Source of the DNA: Pagrus major
Taxonomy: Eukaryota; Chordata; Actinopteri; Spariformes; Sparidae
DNA length: 64,000 bases
NCBI RefSeq assembly: GCF_040436345.1
Contig: NC_133218.1
Coordinates: forward strand, 22,113,570 to 22,177,569
Direction of reading: 5' to 3'
Both the position numbers and the translations under genes were made by a program. This document shows, one piece after another, positions 21,014 through 33,938 of the stretch. A model generated the notes under the pieces. The model did no database searches, was not told where the DNA came from, and saw only the letters and a program-made list of their open reading frames with translations. The stretch's first letter is position 1, and the number at the start of each line of letters is the position of its first letter.

Positions 21014-23910
21014 CATGGTGAGTGTGTGTGTGTGTGTGTGTGTGAAAGCGGGAGTACTTTGGACTTGTAGAGGCTAAATTAAAGATATTGTTGAAAACAT
21101 CATTGCCCTTCATAATAATGACGGTATTGTTGGGATTTGTGGTATTGAAGTTAGCTGAAGACGCAGGGGAGGTCACAGAGGTTGTTAAAGGGTCAGTCCA
21201 CTCAAATCACAGACACAGATACACCAAATTAGCATGTATAGGTGTTTTTTTTAAACATGGGTAAACATGCTAAAAATAAGCATTTGTCTTTTTCACATTG
21301 CCAGGAGACTAGTTTGCCTGTCAGTTTTTTTTTCCCTTGTGTACCATGTTCGTCATCACAAATGCACCAGGAAAGCAGGGAACAGTAGAAAGCAGCAGAG
21401 CAGCCGACTGAACAATGTTCAACACGTCATATCATCAAGTCTGACAAGGGGCAAACATTAAGGTGGCCAGGCAGATCATTTCAGATGTCGTGGGTTCGAT
21501 CCCTTTGGATCACTGCTGCCACCCCAATTACAGAAGAGATCAATAGGATTTCATTGTGGTGTGGCAATTTCTGAAAAAATCAGCAGCAGCTTTTCTTTCC
21601 AGAAAAAAAGGTTTCAATTAATCAGATGATCCACAAATCCCGAATGGTTTTTCATTAAGGACTACAAGAAACTGGTGAAAACCAACAACAACATCTGTCC
21701 TGAGCAACATCAATTACTCAAGCACCACAAACAAACCTCCATTTGCCTTCATCATGGAGACGTCTCAGTGGCACCGCGGAAATTAAACAGAAATGTTCTG
21801 CATTTTTTGTGTTCGTGACAAAAAAGCTTAACTTTCACTTTCACTTTCCCACTTCAACTGGCATGTCTTTTCAATCACGTCTCACAGTTTGCTCAGTTGA
21901 ATCCATGGTCACATGGTAAACTTGCACACTTGCAGTGGCATTGCACCAGTGACACCCTGAAGGAAGACCACATGAAAGTTATTGAATGCAAAGACCGCAC
22001 AGATCCACCTCACATCCCTGTGGTTTTTCTACTATGAGATCTTTGATTCAACTGAGCTAACTCTCATTGATGAGGAGGCCTGTGAGATGTAGTCAAAAGG
22101 ATAATAAGGGAAACTGGACCTTGAGTTTTATTTTTCTTGAAATTACAATTAATATTTGGTGATTTTGGGTGAACTGACAATTTATGAATGTGGGCAGTAA
22201 ATGACTTTGTTAGGCTTACAGCTGATATTATGTTTGGAAATCAGATGTAGGTGAAAAAAGTCAAAACAAAACACACCCGTTGTATATTAAACCTGGAATA
22301 GGCTTTACAGAACACTAGAAACATTTTCTTTGTCATTTTTTCAGAGTCCAAAGGTGGTATTAGACCTTTTTGTGTGCTTTTTAACCAGATGCAAGTCAGA
22401 GTTACAGCTTTTAGCTTCACTGCCTGAATGTGACCTCCCCCAAGTCCCATACAGACGTGTGCTGATTGGATGAATGGAAACAAATGAGAATAATAATACC
22501 TGTAGGGGAGGTGGGGTGGGGGTCTTTTTACATTCCACTGTTCGTTTTTGTCTACTGGATGTGTGTATGTGTGTGTGTTTGCACTGTGGGTGAGTGTCAT
22601 CGCAGTTTAGGTTGTGTGATTGTACTTGCTGTGAGTCCCTCTGTGTGTGTATATATCTGCACTAAGTTCTATTTTGCCAGTTTAATACAGAACAACATTG
22701 TTTACCGTTTTTATTCTGTATGAAACGATCCAGATGTACAAAGAGGTATGTTTTTTTAACAGTTGTCACTTCTTTAAGAATCACTGCACTCGTTGACGAC
22801 GATGCTGGAACAAACCTCTCTTCATAGCAGGGTTATTTTCCTCATGTGTGGTTTAAACGGACGTATGGTTTGGGAGGAGGAGGCGGATCTGTTGTACATG
22901 AGCTAAGAGTGAAGGTCAAAGGGAAAATGTCACAAACAAGCTTTACAAGATAAAAACCTATTTTCTTTGACCACCATATACCAGACTTTTAGTTCAGACA
23001 GAAGCAGCTACCGACATTTCGTCCTCTCTGTCCTTCTTATCCGATCTGATTCACCATGACCAAAAAAAATGAAGGGTGGCACCTGAACATCACAGCTCCC
23101 GCAAAACACCCCTGTTGTGCACACATGCTTTCTGGCACAAAGTGTTCTGTGTGTGCCTTATAAACCCTGCCACGCCTTGCTCTTCCACCATATGTGCTCC
23201 CTCTCCAAGTGTCAGGGAGGGGACGGGAGGGAAAAAAAAAAGGTGAGACAGGAGATAATCATCACCTCTTTGCATCACTGTTAGCTACGTCTCAGGTCAG
23301 AGCAGAGCATCGGAGCATCCCAAAATAACCAGGGACACAGTCATCCGTGTGTCCTGCTGGCCCGGTGTGTTTAAACAAGGCATTATTTTGAGTGTTGCTG
23401 ACAAAGCATTACATTCCAAAGGCTTAGTGAAAGTCACATAAATCGATGCAAGTTAAATAACAGTCAGGGTTTGGTACGTTTTAGTTGTAAGAAATCGAGC
23501 TAGATTTGTCTGTCTACACTCTGCACTGGCCAAATTTTACCGGACGAGCTCGCATTTCTGATTTAGGGCATTCTCTTGGGGGACTGCTTGAGGCAAAGAG
23601 AGGTTAACCAGCAACATTTTAATTTATATACTGTACAAATGATTGTGTGAAGTGTCCTGTATGAAAAAAAAAGAAAAAAAAATCATCAGTATTTACTGGG
23701 GTTGTTGATATCTGTCTGTCCTTGGTATCACTCAGCCCCCCTCTTTCACTCCCTTTTTCTCTTTGTAGTTAAACATCTGTGGGGTGCACAATGTTAAATA
23801 TCAACCATTTATTTTTTTGAAATCTGTACAGTGTATATAAAAAAATATAAATGTGTATATAAAACAAAGATACTTCTGGTGTTGTTATGATTTTTTCTGA
23901 AGTCATGAAT
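19904..23910 (+). other. syt7: Probable long 3' UTR of syt7
   Basis: No coding signal follows the syt7 stop for several kb. The stretch contains a GT microsatellite (20981-21044), A/T-rich tracts and, near 23820-23880, a run of ATATAAA-like motifs after a TGTACAG motif, which looks like a 3' UTR terminus. No canonical AATAAA was pinned down; the nearest lies inside the MITE that begins at about 23911. Long 3' UTRs are usual for neuronal synaptotagmins. The end point is an inference from composition. Confidence 0.4.
20981..21044 (+). repeat. (GT)n microsatellite in the probable syt7 3' UTR
   Basis: Two GT runs separated by a short GCATGGTGA interruption. Confidence 0.9.
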
Positions 23911-24255
23911 GAGAAACACTTTATAATAAACATCATTCATAAGTGGTAAGTTTATAGTAGTTAATAGTTATTTAACTGTTAACAAACAATGAAATGCTTT
24001 ATAAACCATTTATTAAGCAATTATTTGTTGTAAAGTTGCAACTGATGTCTGTAATACTTTGTAAATGGTAAATAAATACTGTGTAGTTCATCTATAACGT
24101 TATTTAAAAGTTGTAACTGATGTTTATAAAGCTTAACAATTTCTTAATAAACAGCTTATAAAGCATGTCTTTTTTCGCAGTTAAATAACTATTAACTAAA
24201 GTTTATTTACTATAAATTTGCCATTAATTAATGATTGTTATTATAAAGTGTCACC
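23911..24255. mobile_element. Palindromic MITE with about 75-bp inverted repeats
   Basis: The left end (ACACTTTATAATAAACATCA at about 23916) and the right end (TGTTATTATAAAGTGTCACC at about 24236) are inverted copies. Similarity continues inward through AGTTAATAGTTATTTAAC on the left and its complement near 24180. There is no coding capacity. This is a typical non-autonomous DNA element of fish genomes; I cannot assign the superfamily because target-site duplications are not clear. Confidence 0.7.
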
Positions 24256-26017
24256 CATGTTTGTATGACGACAAGTAAAGGGTTTTTCCAGTGCAGATGC
24301 TTTACACGAAGGCGTAGGCAGAAGAAGTACTCAGACCCATGAAAGTACTTTTATCTAAAAATACTTTAATTGAATGATTATTTAATGCAAACGCTAGATA
24401 ATTATAGAGGTCAACTAGCAACTAATACACCATAAGGTATTTTAGTAACTCAACACTACTCTTTTTGTAACATCTTATAAGCTTATAATTGTGTTTTTGC
24501 CATGTAAAATCTCAACATAAGGGTAGCTAGTTACTACAGCTGTCAAATAAATGCAGTAAAAAGTAGAGGAGTATGAAGTGGCATAAAATGGTCATACTCA
24601 AGTGAAGAAAAATGACACTTCAGCAAGTGTACTTAGTTACAGGAAAGCTTGATATGGCTCAACCTACAACCCAAGAATGTAAAGAGACTGTAAACTGTCA
24701 GACTTATATGCAGTTTTCATCTAAGAAACAAATTTCACAGAGACTTGCTGCTAACTCTGCCGATCCCAGTTCAGTCTGATTTTGGTTGCTGATAGCATCA
24801 ACTTCTTTTGTCGAACTTTAATTGCGAATACTTGGACCAACTGATAAAGCCACAATTATTACAGCCACTGCAGGAAATACATGTACTTTCGATGATTTTC
24901 TCTCTTCCAGCTCATGCAGAAACAGGGCCAAGATTTTAAGGGTAATTAACATGGATCTTTAGAATTGGTGCTGATCTCTAGAATTAAGTAAATTGGCTGC
25001 TCTGCCTCCTACACCCTACGTGTCACTGCATCTACGTCACAAGATAACATCTGAGAGCAAAAATCTGAGTGTGTTGAGAGAGCGTGTTTAATTTACCTAC
25101 TTCCAACATCCTCAAAGTTAAAGCTGGCAGGAGCAGCTCTTTCAGTGAGAGCTGATTCCCTTTGCGCTCCTCTGCTCACGACTCTCCAGCAGACATGGGA
25201 AGACAAGATGAAGGCTGGGGAAGCTGGTGATGGTGGTGGGAAGAGGAAACAAGAGAACATGAGATTGAAATTCCAGGGGAGCAGAGGGTGACGGCAGGGC
25301 TGAGGATAAAACAGAGAGCTGTCACGACACAGGAAGCAGCGGTGGAGGATGACAGGAGCGCTGGGCTACAGATAGGCACAGTGGGTGTGCGTGGGCAACT
25401 GATGAATACATACTCTAAACAAGCCTCACAGCAATGAAGATGTGAGTTTTGCTCCACGTGGGATCTACAGGTGGTGTCTTTTTTTTCTTCAAGGCGGGAA
25501 ATTGTGACAGCCAGGAAGGATCACATCCAACTGCTGTCAAATAAATGATCATGTGTAGTGCAGAGCATTTACACAGGCACAATTATGTGACTATTGATTC
25601 AAACTTTTTAAATTCCTGCTTTATTTATTGCATTAAGTTCTTGAGTTACTAGCAAAAGTAGCAATGCAACAAAGAATTAGCAGTTACATGTATTTTAACC
25701 TCCTGTTATGTTCAATTGTCAGGTACAGCAATAATGTTTGTGGGTCAATTTGACCTGGTGCAAAGATAATTTAAAAAAAAAAAATCATTACTCATTACTA
25801 AACCATTACTAAATATTCAAACAATATTTAGTACAATGGTGTTACTCACCTCACACAGATCCTGGTTCCATGAGGATAATTCATTAATTTTAATAAAAAA
25901 TACATGTCCAACTATTTATTTAATGTACATTGGAAAATCCTAGATATAAATACAGTTTTAGATTAAATTAATATCTTTTAAATTTGAAAGTTTATAATAA
26001 GACTTTATAAGAAATTT

Positions 26018-26330
26018 TAAAGGTGTAATAGATAAGAATTGGCCACCTGTTGAATTTACACTCCCAACAAATAGACGGCAGCATATCACCAGAGTTACTG
26101 CTGACTGCTGCTAACTGTATTCTGTTTACACATCCATGACTGTAGCTACTGTTAGCTTGTTAGCTCAGTTAGCCGTGCAGCTAACCAGACTACTGAGGGA
26201 GTGTTGATGTTTACACTGCTAGCAAAGGAGTTTTGGACTGCTGGGAGAAATAGGTTTTCAGGCCCGGGGCTAGCTGGTTTCACTGTTTAGTGAATGTTTT
26301 AAACTAAAATTCTTACATATTTCACCTGTA
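26018..26330 (+). repeat. Dispersed fish repeat, second copy of the 10034 family
   Basis: AAAGGTGTAATAGATAAGA followed by GGCAGCATATCACCAGAG and a GTTAGCTTGTTAGCTCAG stretch match the order of words at 10032-10150 on the same strand. Confidence 0.55.
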
Positions 26331-27683
26331 ATCTAAATGACTCAAAGGATTTGTATTGAAAGTAAACTTTAATGATGCAATGTTTTAGAAAGAATGGTTA
26401 GAATGAATCAGAAATTTGCAGAAAGTCTTTCTAGACATATGGATGACGAAGAGTTCTGCGTTTTACCATTTGTTTACATGAATGTCTTGGTTGGAGGAAC
26501 AGGAACAGTTGTTTCCTCATCTCATAATTAGAATTGACGTCAGGATAGTGACTATTTTATTTTTTACTGTTGAGATCAACAATGTGTTGCTCCCAACGTT
26601 TTGCTTCTGTTTCTCATTTTGTCAGGCCCTGACAGTGAGCATACCGTATGTAGCTGCAGAGAGTAATGTTGCAGAGACCCTTTTGTCTATCTCGCCCCTC
26701 TGCTGCTCCGTGTGGGCAGTTTTCCCATGAGAAGATAAAAGGTTCCCATCAAAGTCATTATAACATCTGCACTTTCTCACACTTAACAGGTGAGGTAGGG
26801 AGAATAGGGAGAAAGAGGAGATGGGATAATTTGGGTTCCATGTCAAATTGACCCGAACAGCAAATATATGAGATGTGCCATTACCATCATTTTCACACCA
26901 ATTAAGGCTAGCAGAAGACGTGTCAAACTGCTAAAATACTTGAACACTTTTCCTAGATTGTCAAACTTTAAAAAGGGCCAGTTTGACCAGCAACATAACA
27001 GGGGAAACGGGGTGAAATAATCAAATGTGCTTTTGCACGATAATGGAATCTGTGACTGATATGTGTTAAAATGGAGTTGCTATAAGATAATTAAAATAGG
27101 GGCATTAATGTGTAAGCAGCATTTTACTGCAGCCATTGAAGTGGAACTATAAACCACATTATGATAGGTATTCTAGTCTATGGTTCCCAGCCAAGAAGTC
27201 ACAAGATAATTTTGAGGGGAAGTGAGGAGAGAAGGAAAAAAATCAAAATGATGTTCTGCTACATGTTTATATTCATCTTTTCAACTCTTTTTTGTGAAAT
27301 ACTAGATCATTTTCCTCTTCAGGACTTACTTAATCTCACTTTGGTTAACTACCCACAACTAATAGACATCTGAACTGCAAGAAAGAGCACCAATCATACA
27401 CTGCTTTTTTGTAAAGGGGTCGTGAGACTAAAATGTTCGGAACCGCTAGTGTAATTGTATTTTATAAGCATATCAAGTATTCTTTAATGTAAATCTTGAT
27501 ATTAAAAATAACTAATAACGAAAATGTGTAAAAACATAAGGAGAGTGAAAAAGATATTTCCCTCTGAAATGTAATGCAGCAGAACTAGAGCATTGCATTG
27601 TTAAATTGTTCAAAGTAAATAATTGAGTAAATTGAGTATTTAATAACTGAGTTACTTCCTACCACTGATTAAGATATATGGCA

Positions 27684-27755
27684 AGACAGATGGCAGAGCA
27701 GCAAAGAACACAGAGGGGAACCCTTCTGACATCACCTTGGTCTATTTTAGGACTA
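27684..27755 (+). repeat. Duplicated segment, copy 1
   Basis: Shares CACAGAGGGGA, CCCTTCTGACATCAC and GGTCTATTTTAGGAC in the same order and spacing with 29694-29765. See the finding. Confidence 0.75.
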
Positions 27756-29137
27756 AAAATCGAAGGCTGGGATTCTTACTCGACATATTTACCCTTTAAA
27801 GCAATGAGAAACAAACGACACATCAACAATCGTCTCCCATCTGTGGGATTGCCTTGTTTGTGTAACACCTAGCCGGTGGATCATGTGTACATTACGAGTC
27901 TATGGGCGTACGCAAGCAGGCTTGTCATCTGTTTTGAGATTCTGTGCACATCTCCTGGCCAGAGGGCATTTCCCTCCTGCTCTCAGTACAAGGTTCCACT
28001 GAACCGACATGACACACAGCCAGGCAAGATATTTTCCCCACAGTCAACACACACTGATCTGCTGGTGGAGGAGAGTATTATGACCTTGTTGGTATGGCTT
28101 TAAGCAAAAACATGCATGTGGTTTAATTGGAAACTCGGTTTGAGAGAACATTTCACTGGTGCTTTCTTTCATAAAAGTTGTTAAAAAACGCACTTCTTAT
28201 CCCATGGCTTAGATCCCTTTCATCTTGAATACAATAATGAAGCAACACTAAGAGGATCTTTGTTTTATAAAGGAAGCTGCACCTCCGTTTTAAAGTTTCA
28301 CAGCAGATGATCATTTGAGTAAATACACCAGCTGTAGGCTGATATTTTCACATTGTATCCTGCTTGAAATATGAGGAATGTGAGATGTATATGGTTTACA
28401 GGTGATCAGCAGTTGCTTGAATTTGAGTCACTGAAAATAAGGTCATCTGCTTCCATCTGGTGTCAATGAGCTGATACTGCAGGCAATGCAATCTTCATCA
28501 TGTCACAAATGAAGTTCATAGTCAGTCACAGCCACCTCCAGTGTGTTTTATAACCCTTTGTTATATGTGAATATATTAATGAAAGAATTGTCCCAAGCAT
28601 CAACATTTATTAAATAACCCATAATGTCTGTAATAGGCACATTAACATCATTGAAAAGAGCCAAACTGTGACAGTTCAACATGCTACGCTAATTAATGAC
28701 TCAATGCATTTCTATTCAATTGTGTAGTTTAGAAACAGAGAATCACCTTTTATCTATTTATCAAAGCTGACTTCTTTAGTATGTATCTCACAGTTTACAT
28801 TTACATTCTTGAATCACAAATTTACAATACAATTAATGTAACATATTCAGAAAACCTTCCAAATATTGTCTTGCATTGGACTTTTCCCGGTCTGCAAACG
28901 TCCCTCAGCTTCCACAAATCTATAATAACAGAGGAAGCAGCGCACAGAGGCTTTCATGGTGAGAATAGAGAGATGTACTGCAGTCATGGATGTTTAATAT
29001 TTCGTACACTCTGCTGTGTATTACTGGAGAGACACAGCTGACTTCTGAAGGATGTTTCAGGTGGGTTATGACACTGATATTTCCCCCAGCGCTCCACCAA
29101 AAATGAGTCTCTGAGAAGGTTGACAGGGCCATGGACC

Positions 29138-32100
29138 TCATTGACTTTCCTTTTCCAGGTACTCTAAGCTGGGCGCATCTAACCTCTGTTCATGGTCTCG
29201 ATTCTTTGTGAACTCCTGCAGCATGTCCATGACCTCTCCCTTATAAACATCAGGGGTAGGCTGAGCTTCTGTAAGCAAAAAGACAACAGAATTAATTTTC
29301 TGATTCCAACCTATGACCATTAAAGCTTAAATAATGAGGCCTCTACCCCCCTTTTCAGAAATCTGAACATTGTTTCAGTATATATGACAACTATTCAAAT
29401 GAGATGTGTGTTCATATACAAATATTTGTTCTTGCCTTTTTCTCTACCACCATCCTTTAGAAACTTTTAATATTATAATTATAAAATTATGTTATATTGA
29501 TTTTTATTGTTTTTATTTCTCTGTAAGGGAGGGGAGGTCCATTGTACAAGCCTGATGGCTTTTCTGACCTCTTCTCACACATCTCTTATCTTTTGATTAT
29601 CTCATTTTATCTAATGTTATGTGTGTAAATAAATAAAAATAATTAAAGTGAGATTTCAGATTCTTTATTTTAAGCGAGAGGATTAATGATGAGGCAGATG
29701 GCTGGAGAGCAATGAGCACACAGAGGGGAGCCCTTCTGACATCACAGTGGTCTATTTTAGGACAAGCTGACAACGTAAATCTGAAAGGCTGACGTAGGCT
29801 GATTCAACATGATATTTCCCTCCTGATGATAATAAAAAAAGAAAATGCACATCAACATTTATATTTGTTTCATTTCTGGAAATTGGATAAGGCAACTGTG
29901 ATCAAGAGTAAGAAACCCTTCATTTTAATGTTTCCCTCATCTTCAACAATAAAGGGCTCATTTATTAATTTTAAAATGGAAACCACATCAATTAATAACC
30001 ATAGTTATTTAATTCAGTAACGTCAGATTGCCTGCAACTGCTTTTTGTTTGGTTTTCAAGAGTGTTGCTGCCAACTGGATGTGTTGATCTGTGCCGTTCT
30101 CACTCTGATTCTGTTATGCACAACAAAACAGACACGTAATTGAATCAAATTAAGAGGAAATCAGAAGACTAAAATAGTAGGTCAAATTGGGACAGTGAAT
30201 TAGATCCCAGGGTGAAGTCTGAGCCAAAAGGAAAGGTATAAAAAACAAAACAAAACAAGAAAAAAAACAGCATCAGCAATGAAGTTAATTTATAAGCGCA
30301 GCTGGGATTTCATTATTTCGGCATCAGCAGCCACAAATGATTGCCAGTTAAAAAAAAATGTTTTTATTATTATTATACCCACTGGACTGCCATATTTTGT
30401 TACAGGCTGAATATAAAATTAGAATACCTGATTTCTTAGTTGCTTTTAACACAAAACAACAAGTCAAACCAAATATTTGTTATTTGTAATTTGTACAAAT
30501 ATAAACCATTAAAGTATATCCAAATTCCCTTCAGTGTCTGAAATGTCTATTGACTGGTTGCCAGCTCACTAACTTCTGATTTGCTCTAATGTATTACATC
30601 TACTGTACTGGATGAGACTTTACAGGCAATTTCACATTTTTGAGGGGAAACTCGTCAAAAAGAAAAAAGAACTATTCTCTCACCTGTTGCCCAGTAGTAG
30701 ATGTCCCAGTCATTGCTTGGTTCATTAATCAGTCTGTCGTACTGCAGCAGTTGGTTCTCACTCATTGTGTTCAGATATCGCTTTGCAAAAAGGCTGCAAG
30801 AGAAACAGGGAACTCATTTGAGTCTTTACTTTAAATAGAAAGTTGTAGTTGTACTGTTAATTATCTGAGCAGCTGGTGAATGGGCTGCATGCTAGGAGCT
30901 TCTTCTTTTTTGGGCTCCTTCACATCGCGTCAATGCCTCCTCCTGGTTTTAATCCCTTGTCAGTGTCCCGTTATTCTATATTTGTATAATCCATCTGGTG
31001 GCGCTCAAAGAACCACAACCTTCATATCCTAAAAGACTTTTTACACAGATCTCTAATCATCCTAATCTGTTTTTTTTGGACAGAAAAGCATTGGCTGTGT
31101 TATTTAGCTCACTGTTGCCTGCTCTTTCCAATTTTTCAACCCACATCCTCCCTCAACCCCAGCCTATTCAACACTGTGTACTTAAACTAGAAAGCTGTAC
31201 AAAAGAAACCTGAAGAGTTTGTCATGAAAACTGATCACACACCTGTGCTGTACCACTGCTCAAAAGTGTGTACATGAGATGAAAGAAAAAAATGTCACCA
31301 ACACAGTAAGATCAGACAAACACAGCGCAGTTTAACAACCTGAGCAGAATGCAGTTCTCCAACATCCCCCTCTTGCGGCTCTCATACAGCAGGCGGCGCC
31401 TCTTGATGTCAATGGGCTCGCTGAGCTTCTCCTCCCAAGGAGGCAGAGGGATCTCAATCAGGTCACCTCTGGTGTCATCTGGTGCATCTCCACGGTAACC
31501 ACGAGATGATACCAGCCCTGTGACCGCTGGTCTCCATGCTGCCTGGCACAACCCTGTTACAAGCTGACACGCAACAAACATACATGTTAGAACAAATACT
31601 GAGTAGTCTTTTTTTCTACAGTATCATCGTATAAATGTGATGAGTTAAACTAATAACTGAGTAATCTATTTAAAGTCAGTTAAAAAAGGCAGTGCTGTTG
31701 TTGAATTGATATATCCCCGTTTCACTACATCTGATTGTCCCAGTTACCTTCTAAAACACTGCCTTTATTTTGTATTACCATTTGGACTTTTACCTTAAAG
31801 CATCCAACGTTATTCAAACATTAGGTCAATATGTTTATCTGTCCTCAAATTTATGTAACAAGGTGCATGTCTGAATGTTGCTTTATGTAGACTCAATGAA
31901 GGTGACTTTTGAGTCTTGAATGTTCTAATTTTATAAAGCTAATGGCTTATAATGAGTTTAATTTAAGGGTTTTAATGATTGTATTTTTATTTTCATCAAG
32001 TGTTTAATAAGCACCTTTGAGGGATCATTGCAAAATTGTGTTTACATGTTTTATGTATATTAGGGATTGACCGATATGCCTTTTTCAGGGTCGTAGAAAT

Positions 32101-33109
32101 CAAGGAGATTGAACTGCACTACATCCATCTATTTGATACATTTAGTTACTGGTTACTTTGCAGATTCAAATTGTTCAGTGTTCACAGGCTATTAATTGCG
32201 ATGTGTTACCAATCAGATAGTGTTGTGGGTGGTACACTGAATGAGAAGATCCTGCATCAGAGCCAAAGTAGCACATTTTAAATGAAGTTTATTTTATCTG
32301 CAATCTAATGGAAAAATCACAGATACGGATAATATGAAAATGCTGAATATCGGCCCGATAATATCGGCCAGTAAATTGATATTGGAACTTTTAACCCGCC
32401 AATATCGATATCATATAAATCCAGTAATCGGTCAGGCTCTACTATTCTTTATATTGCTCAATCCATTGATTCCTTAAGATACTTAGGATAAGGCAGATAC
32501 AGTACATGTGATATATCCTATCTTATGTTGAAGAAGACATTGTTTTTGGCTTGGATTTAGATAATGGCTGACTTGCAAAAAAAAAACCCAAAACAAATAT
32601 TGAAAAAATATTGAGAAAGAAGCTCAGTTACATTTATAATGTATCCTAACACCACGCCTCTTCTTTAAATCTTTACCTCTTCGTTTTATTAATGGAGCTC
32701 ACAGTCTCTTCCATCAAATATATAACCTGAAGTTCACTAAGTTTAGATTTAAAATCAATTTATCGATACAGACATAAACAGGGATCGAAACAGAGGAGAG
32801 TTATGTAATAATATCACACGCTGCCCTGTTGTACACCTGTTTAGCTACTCCTGCTTTGTAAAACTGTTCCAGAAAACACTACAACACCAAAAGACTGAGC
32901 TGCTTTCACGAGTAGTCATGTGCAACATTAATAGGCTGCTACATCGTATTATTAAACTAAATAAATTAAATTAAGGCAGAGCTATCGAAAGTCCTCGGAG
33001 AGCTCTAACATTCAGACGGCGTAGCGTTCAAACTTGAACCAAGAAATGTAGAAATAAATGCAACGTTTACTACATTACTCACTCTTTTTGCAACAATAGA
33101 CGACAGCAT
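29138..33109 (-). CDS. sdhaf2: Succinate dehydrogenase assembly factor 2, mitochondrial
   Basis: Complete gene, 163 residues (human 166). Coding exons in transcription order: 33109-33083, 31563-31340, 30793-30684 and 29268-29138 (stop TGA). Splice sites and phases agree throughout, and the first donor is a strong GTGAGT. SDHAF2 (yeast Sdh5/Emi5) acts in the mitochondrial matrix, where it promotes covalent FAD attachment to SDHA before complex II assembly. The N-terminus (MLSSIVAKR, then an Arg/Ala-rich stretch) fits a mitochondrial presequence. The core motifs [27 protein letters not shown] and [15 protein letters not shown] are family hallmarks. The C-terminus ends EYLEKESQ. No in-frame upstream ATG competes with the chosen start. 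It is head-to-head with cpsf7, as in human. Confidence 0.97.
29694..29765 (+). repeat. Duplicated segment, copy 2
   Basis: Same-strand partner of 27684-27755, in the last intron of sdhaf2. The two copies differ at a few positions and by small gaps. Confidence 0.75.
32058..32445 (-). mobile_element. MITE family A, copy 2 (inverted relative to copy 1)
   Basis: It starts GGGATTGACCGATATG and ends ATCGGTCAGGCTC, so it has short inverted ends. It contains ATATCGG words and reads on the minus strand like the element at 1515-1890. It lies in the first intron of sdhaf2. Confidence 0.65.
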
Positions 33110-33938
33110 TTTAACCCTCTTTCTTGGGACCTTTGGGAGTTGAGCTAAGAGCTGCTCCTTCGCCGTGGAAAGAAATGTTAGTGATGTCTGAATGTCAAAC
33201 ACATAACAGTGAGCTTACACAAGCAGTTCACGTCACACAGGAGCACCCGGGACACTAATGAGGTGGGACCGGATACACAACAGCGCGCACATGACGCTAA
33301 GGTAACGGTATTGTTGAGCTACAAAAAACATTATCTGTGTTATTATTTAATTTGAATATTTTCAGATAATTTATATAATCAGTGCGTTGGCTTAACACAT
33401 TCCCTCGCATTAGAATTTGAAGGGGCTCGACCCTAGGAACCGAATGTTGTATGTTGTAAGCCGGTAACATATCCCTGACGGACTAAAATGTTCACGTACT
33501 GAACGCTTAGCTACATTAGCATTAGCAGATCAAAGAGCGAACCCATAGTAGTCCGAAGCCATTTATATGAGCATTCATACACGAAAGACCGTGCATGTGT
33601 TATCAAAGTGTTCATTAACACATTATGTCTTGAGTTATGTCCGCCTGTGTTCTCGGTTGGTCTTTATAGCTGGTTTTAGCTAGTAACGGTATTATTTTAG
33701 CGGTGTCGAGCGGAACGTTGTTTAACGTTAGCTGTCGCCAGAAACAAGGCGGAACGACAACAACAATGCTTCGATGTTGACAATGCACTTGTTGTCGGTA
33801 TGCACTGATATTTAGCTACGTGTAACGCTACTGGTAGTGGTAATTTGCAGCGTGTAACGTCACGTAGTTACACTAAAAAACAAAAGACTAACTAGGTTGG
33901 CTGCAGAGCCATCAACTGGATCATCTTAGGCCCGCGGG
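33110..33938. promoter_or_regulatory. Bidirectional promoter region of sdhaf2 and cpsf7
   Basis: The start codons of the divergent genes are 829 bp apart. The stretch has more CpG and ETS-like GCGGAAC motifs (for example about 33711 and 33750) than the surrounding DNA and no clear TATA box near either gene, as expected for housekeeping promoters. Both 5' UTRs must lie here, but transcription starts cannot be fixed from sequence. Confidence 0.6.

Larger units (their letters stand above)
24256..29137. other. Intergenic DNA between syt7 and sdhaf2
   Basis: Only short chance ORFs are present. In human the interval between SYT7 and SDHAF2 holds LRRC10B and PPP1R32. No leucine-rich repeat frame or comparable exon is visible on either strand here, and LRRC10B, a largely single-exon gene, should have left a long ORF. 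The 3' UTR of sdhaf2 occupies the right edge to an undetermined point. Repeat copies near 26020-26330 and 27684-27755 are listed separately. Confidence 0.6.

Noticed and set aside
21447-21530. GGGTTCGATCCC B-box-like word, considered as a tRNA or SINE
   Set aside because: No matching A-box or cloverleaf can be drawn and no SINE body follows.
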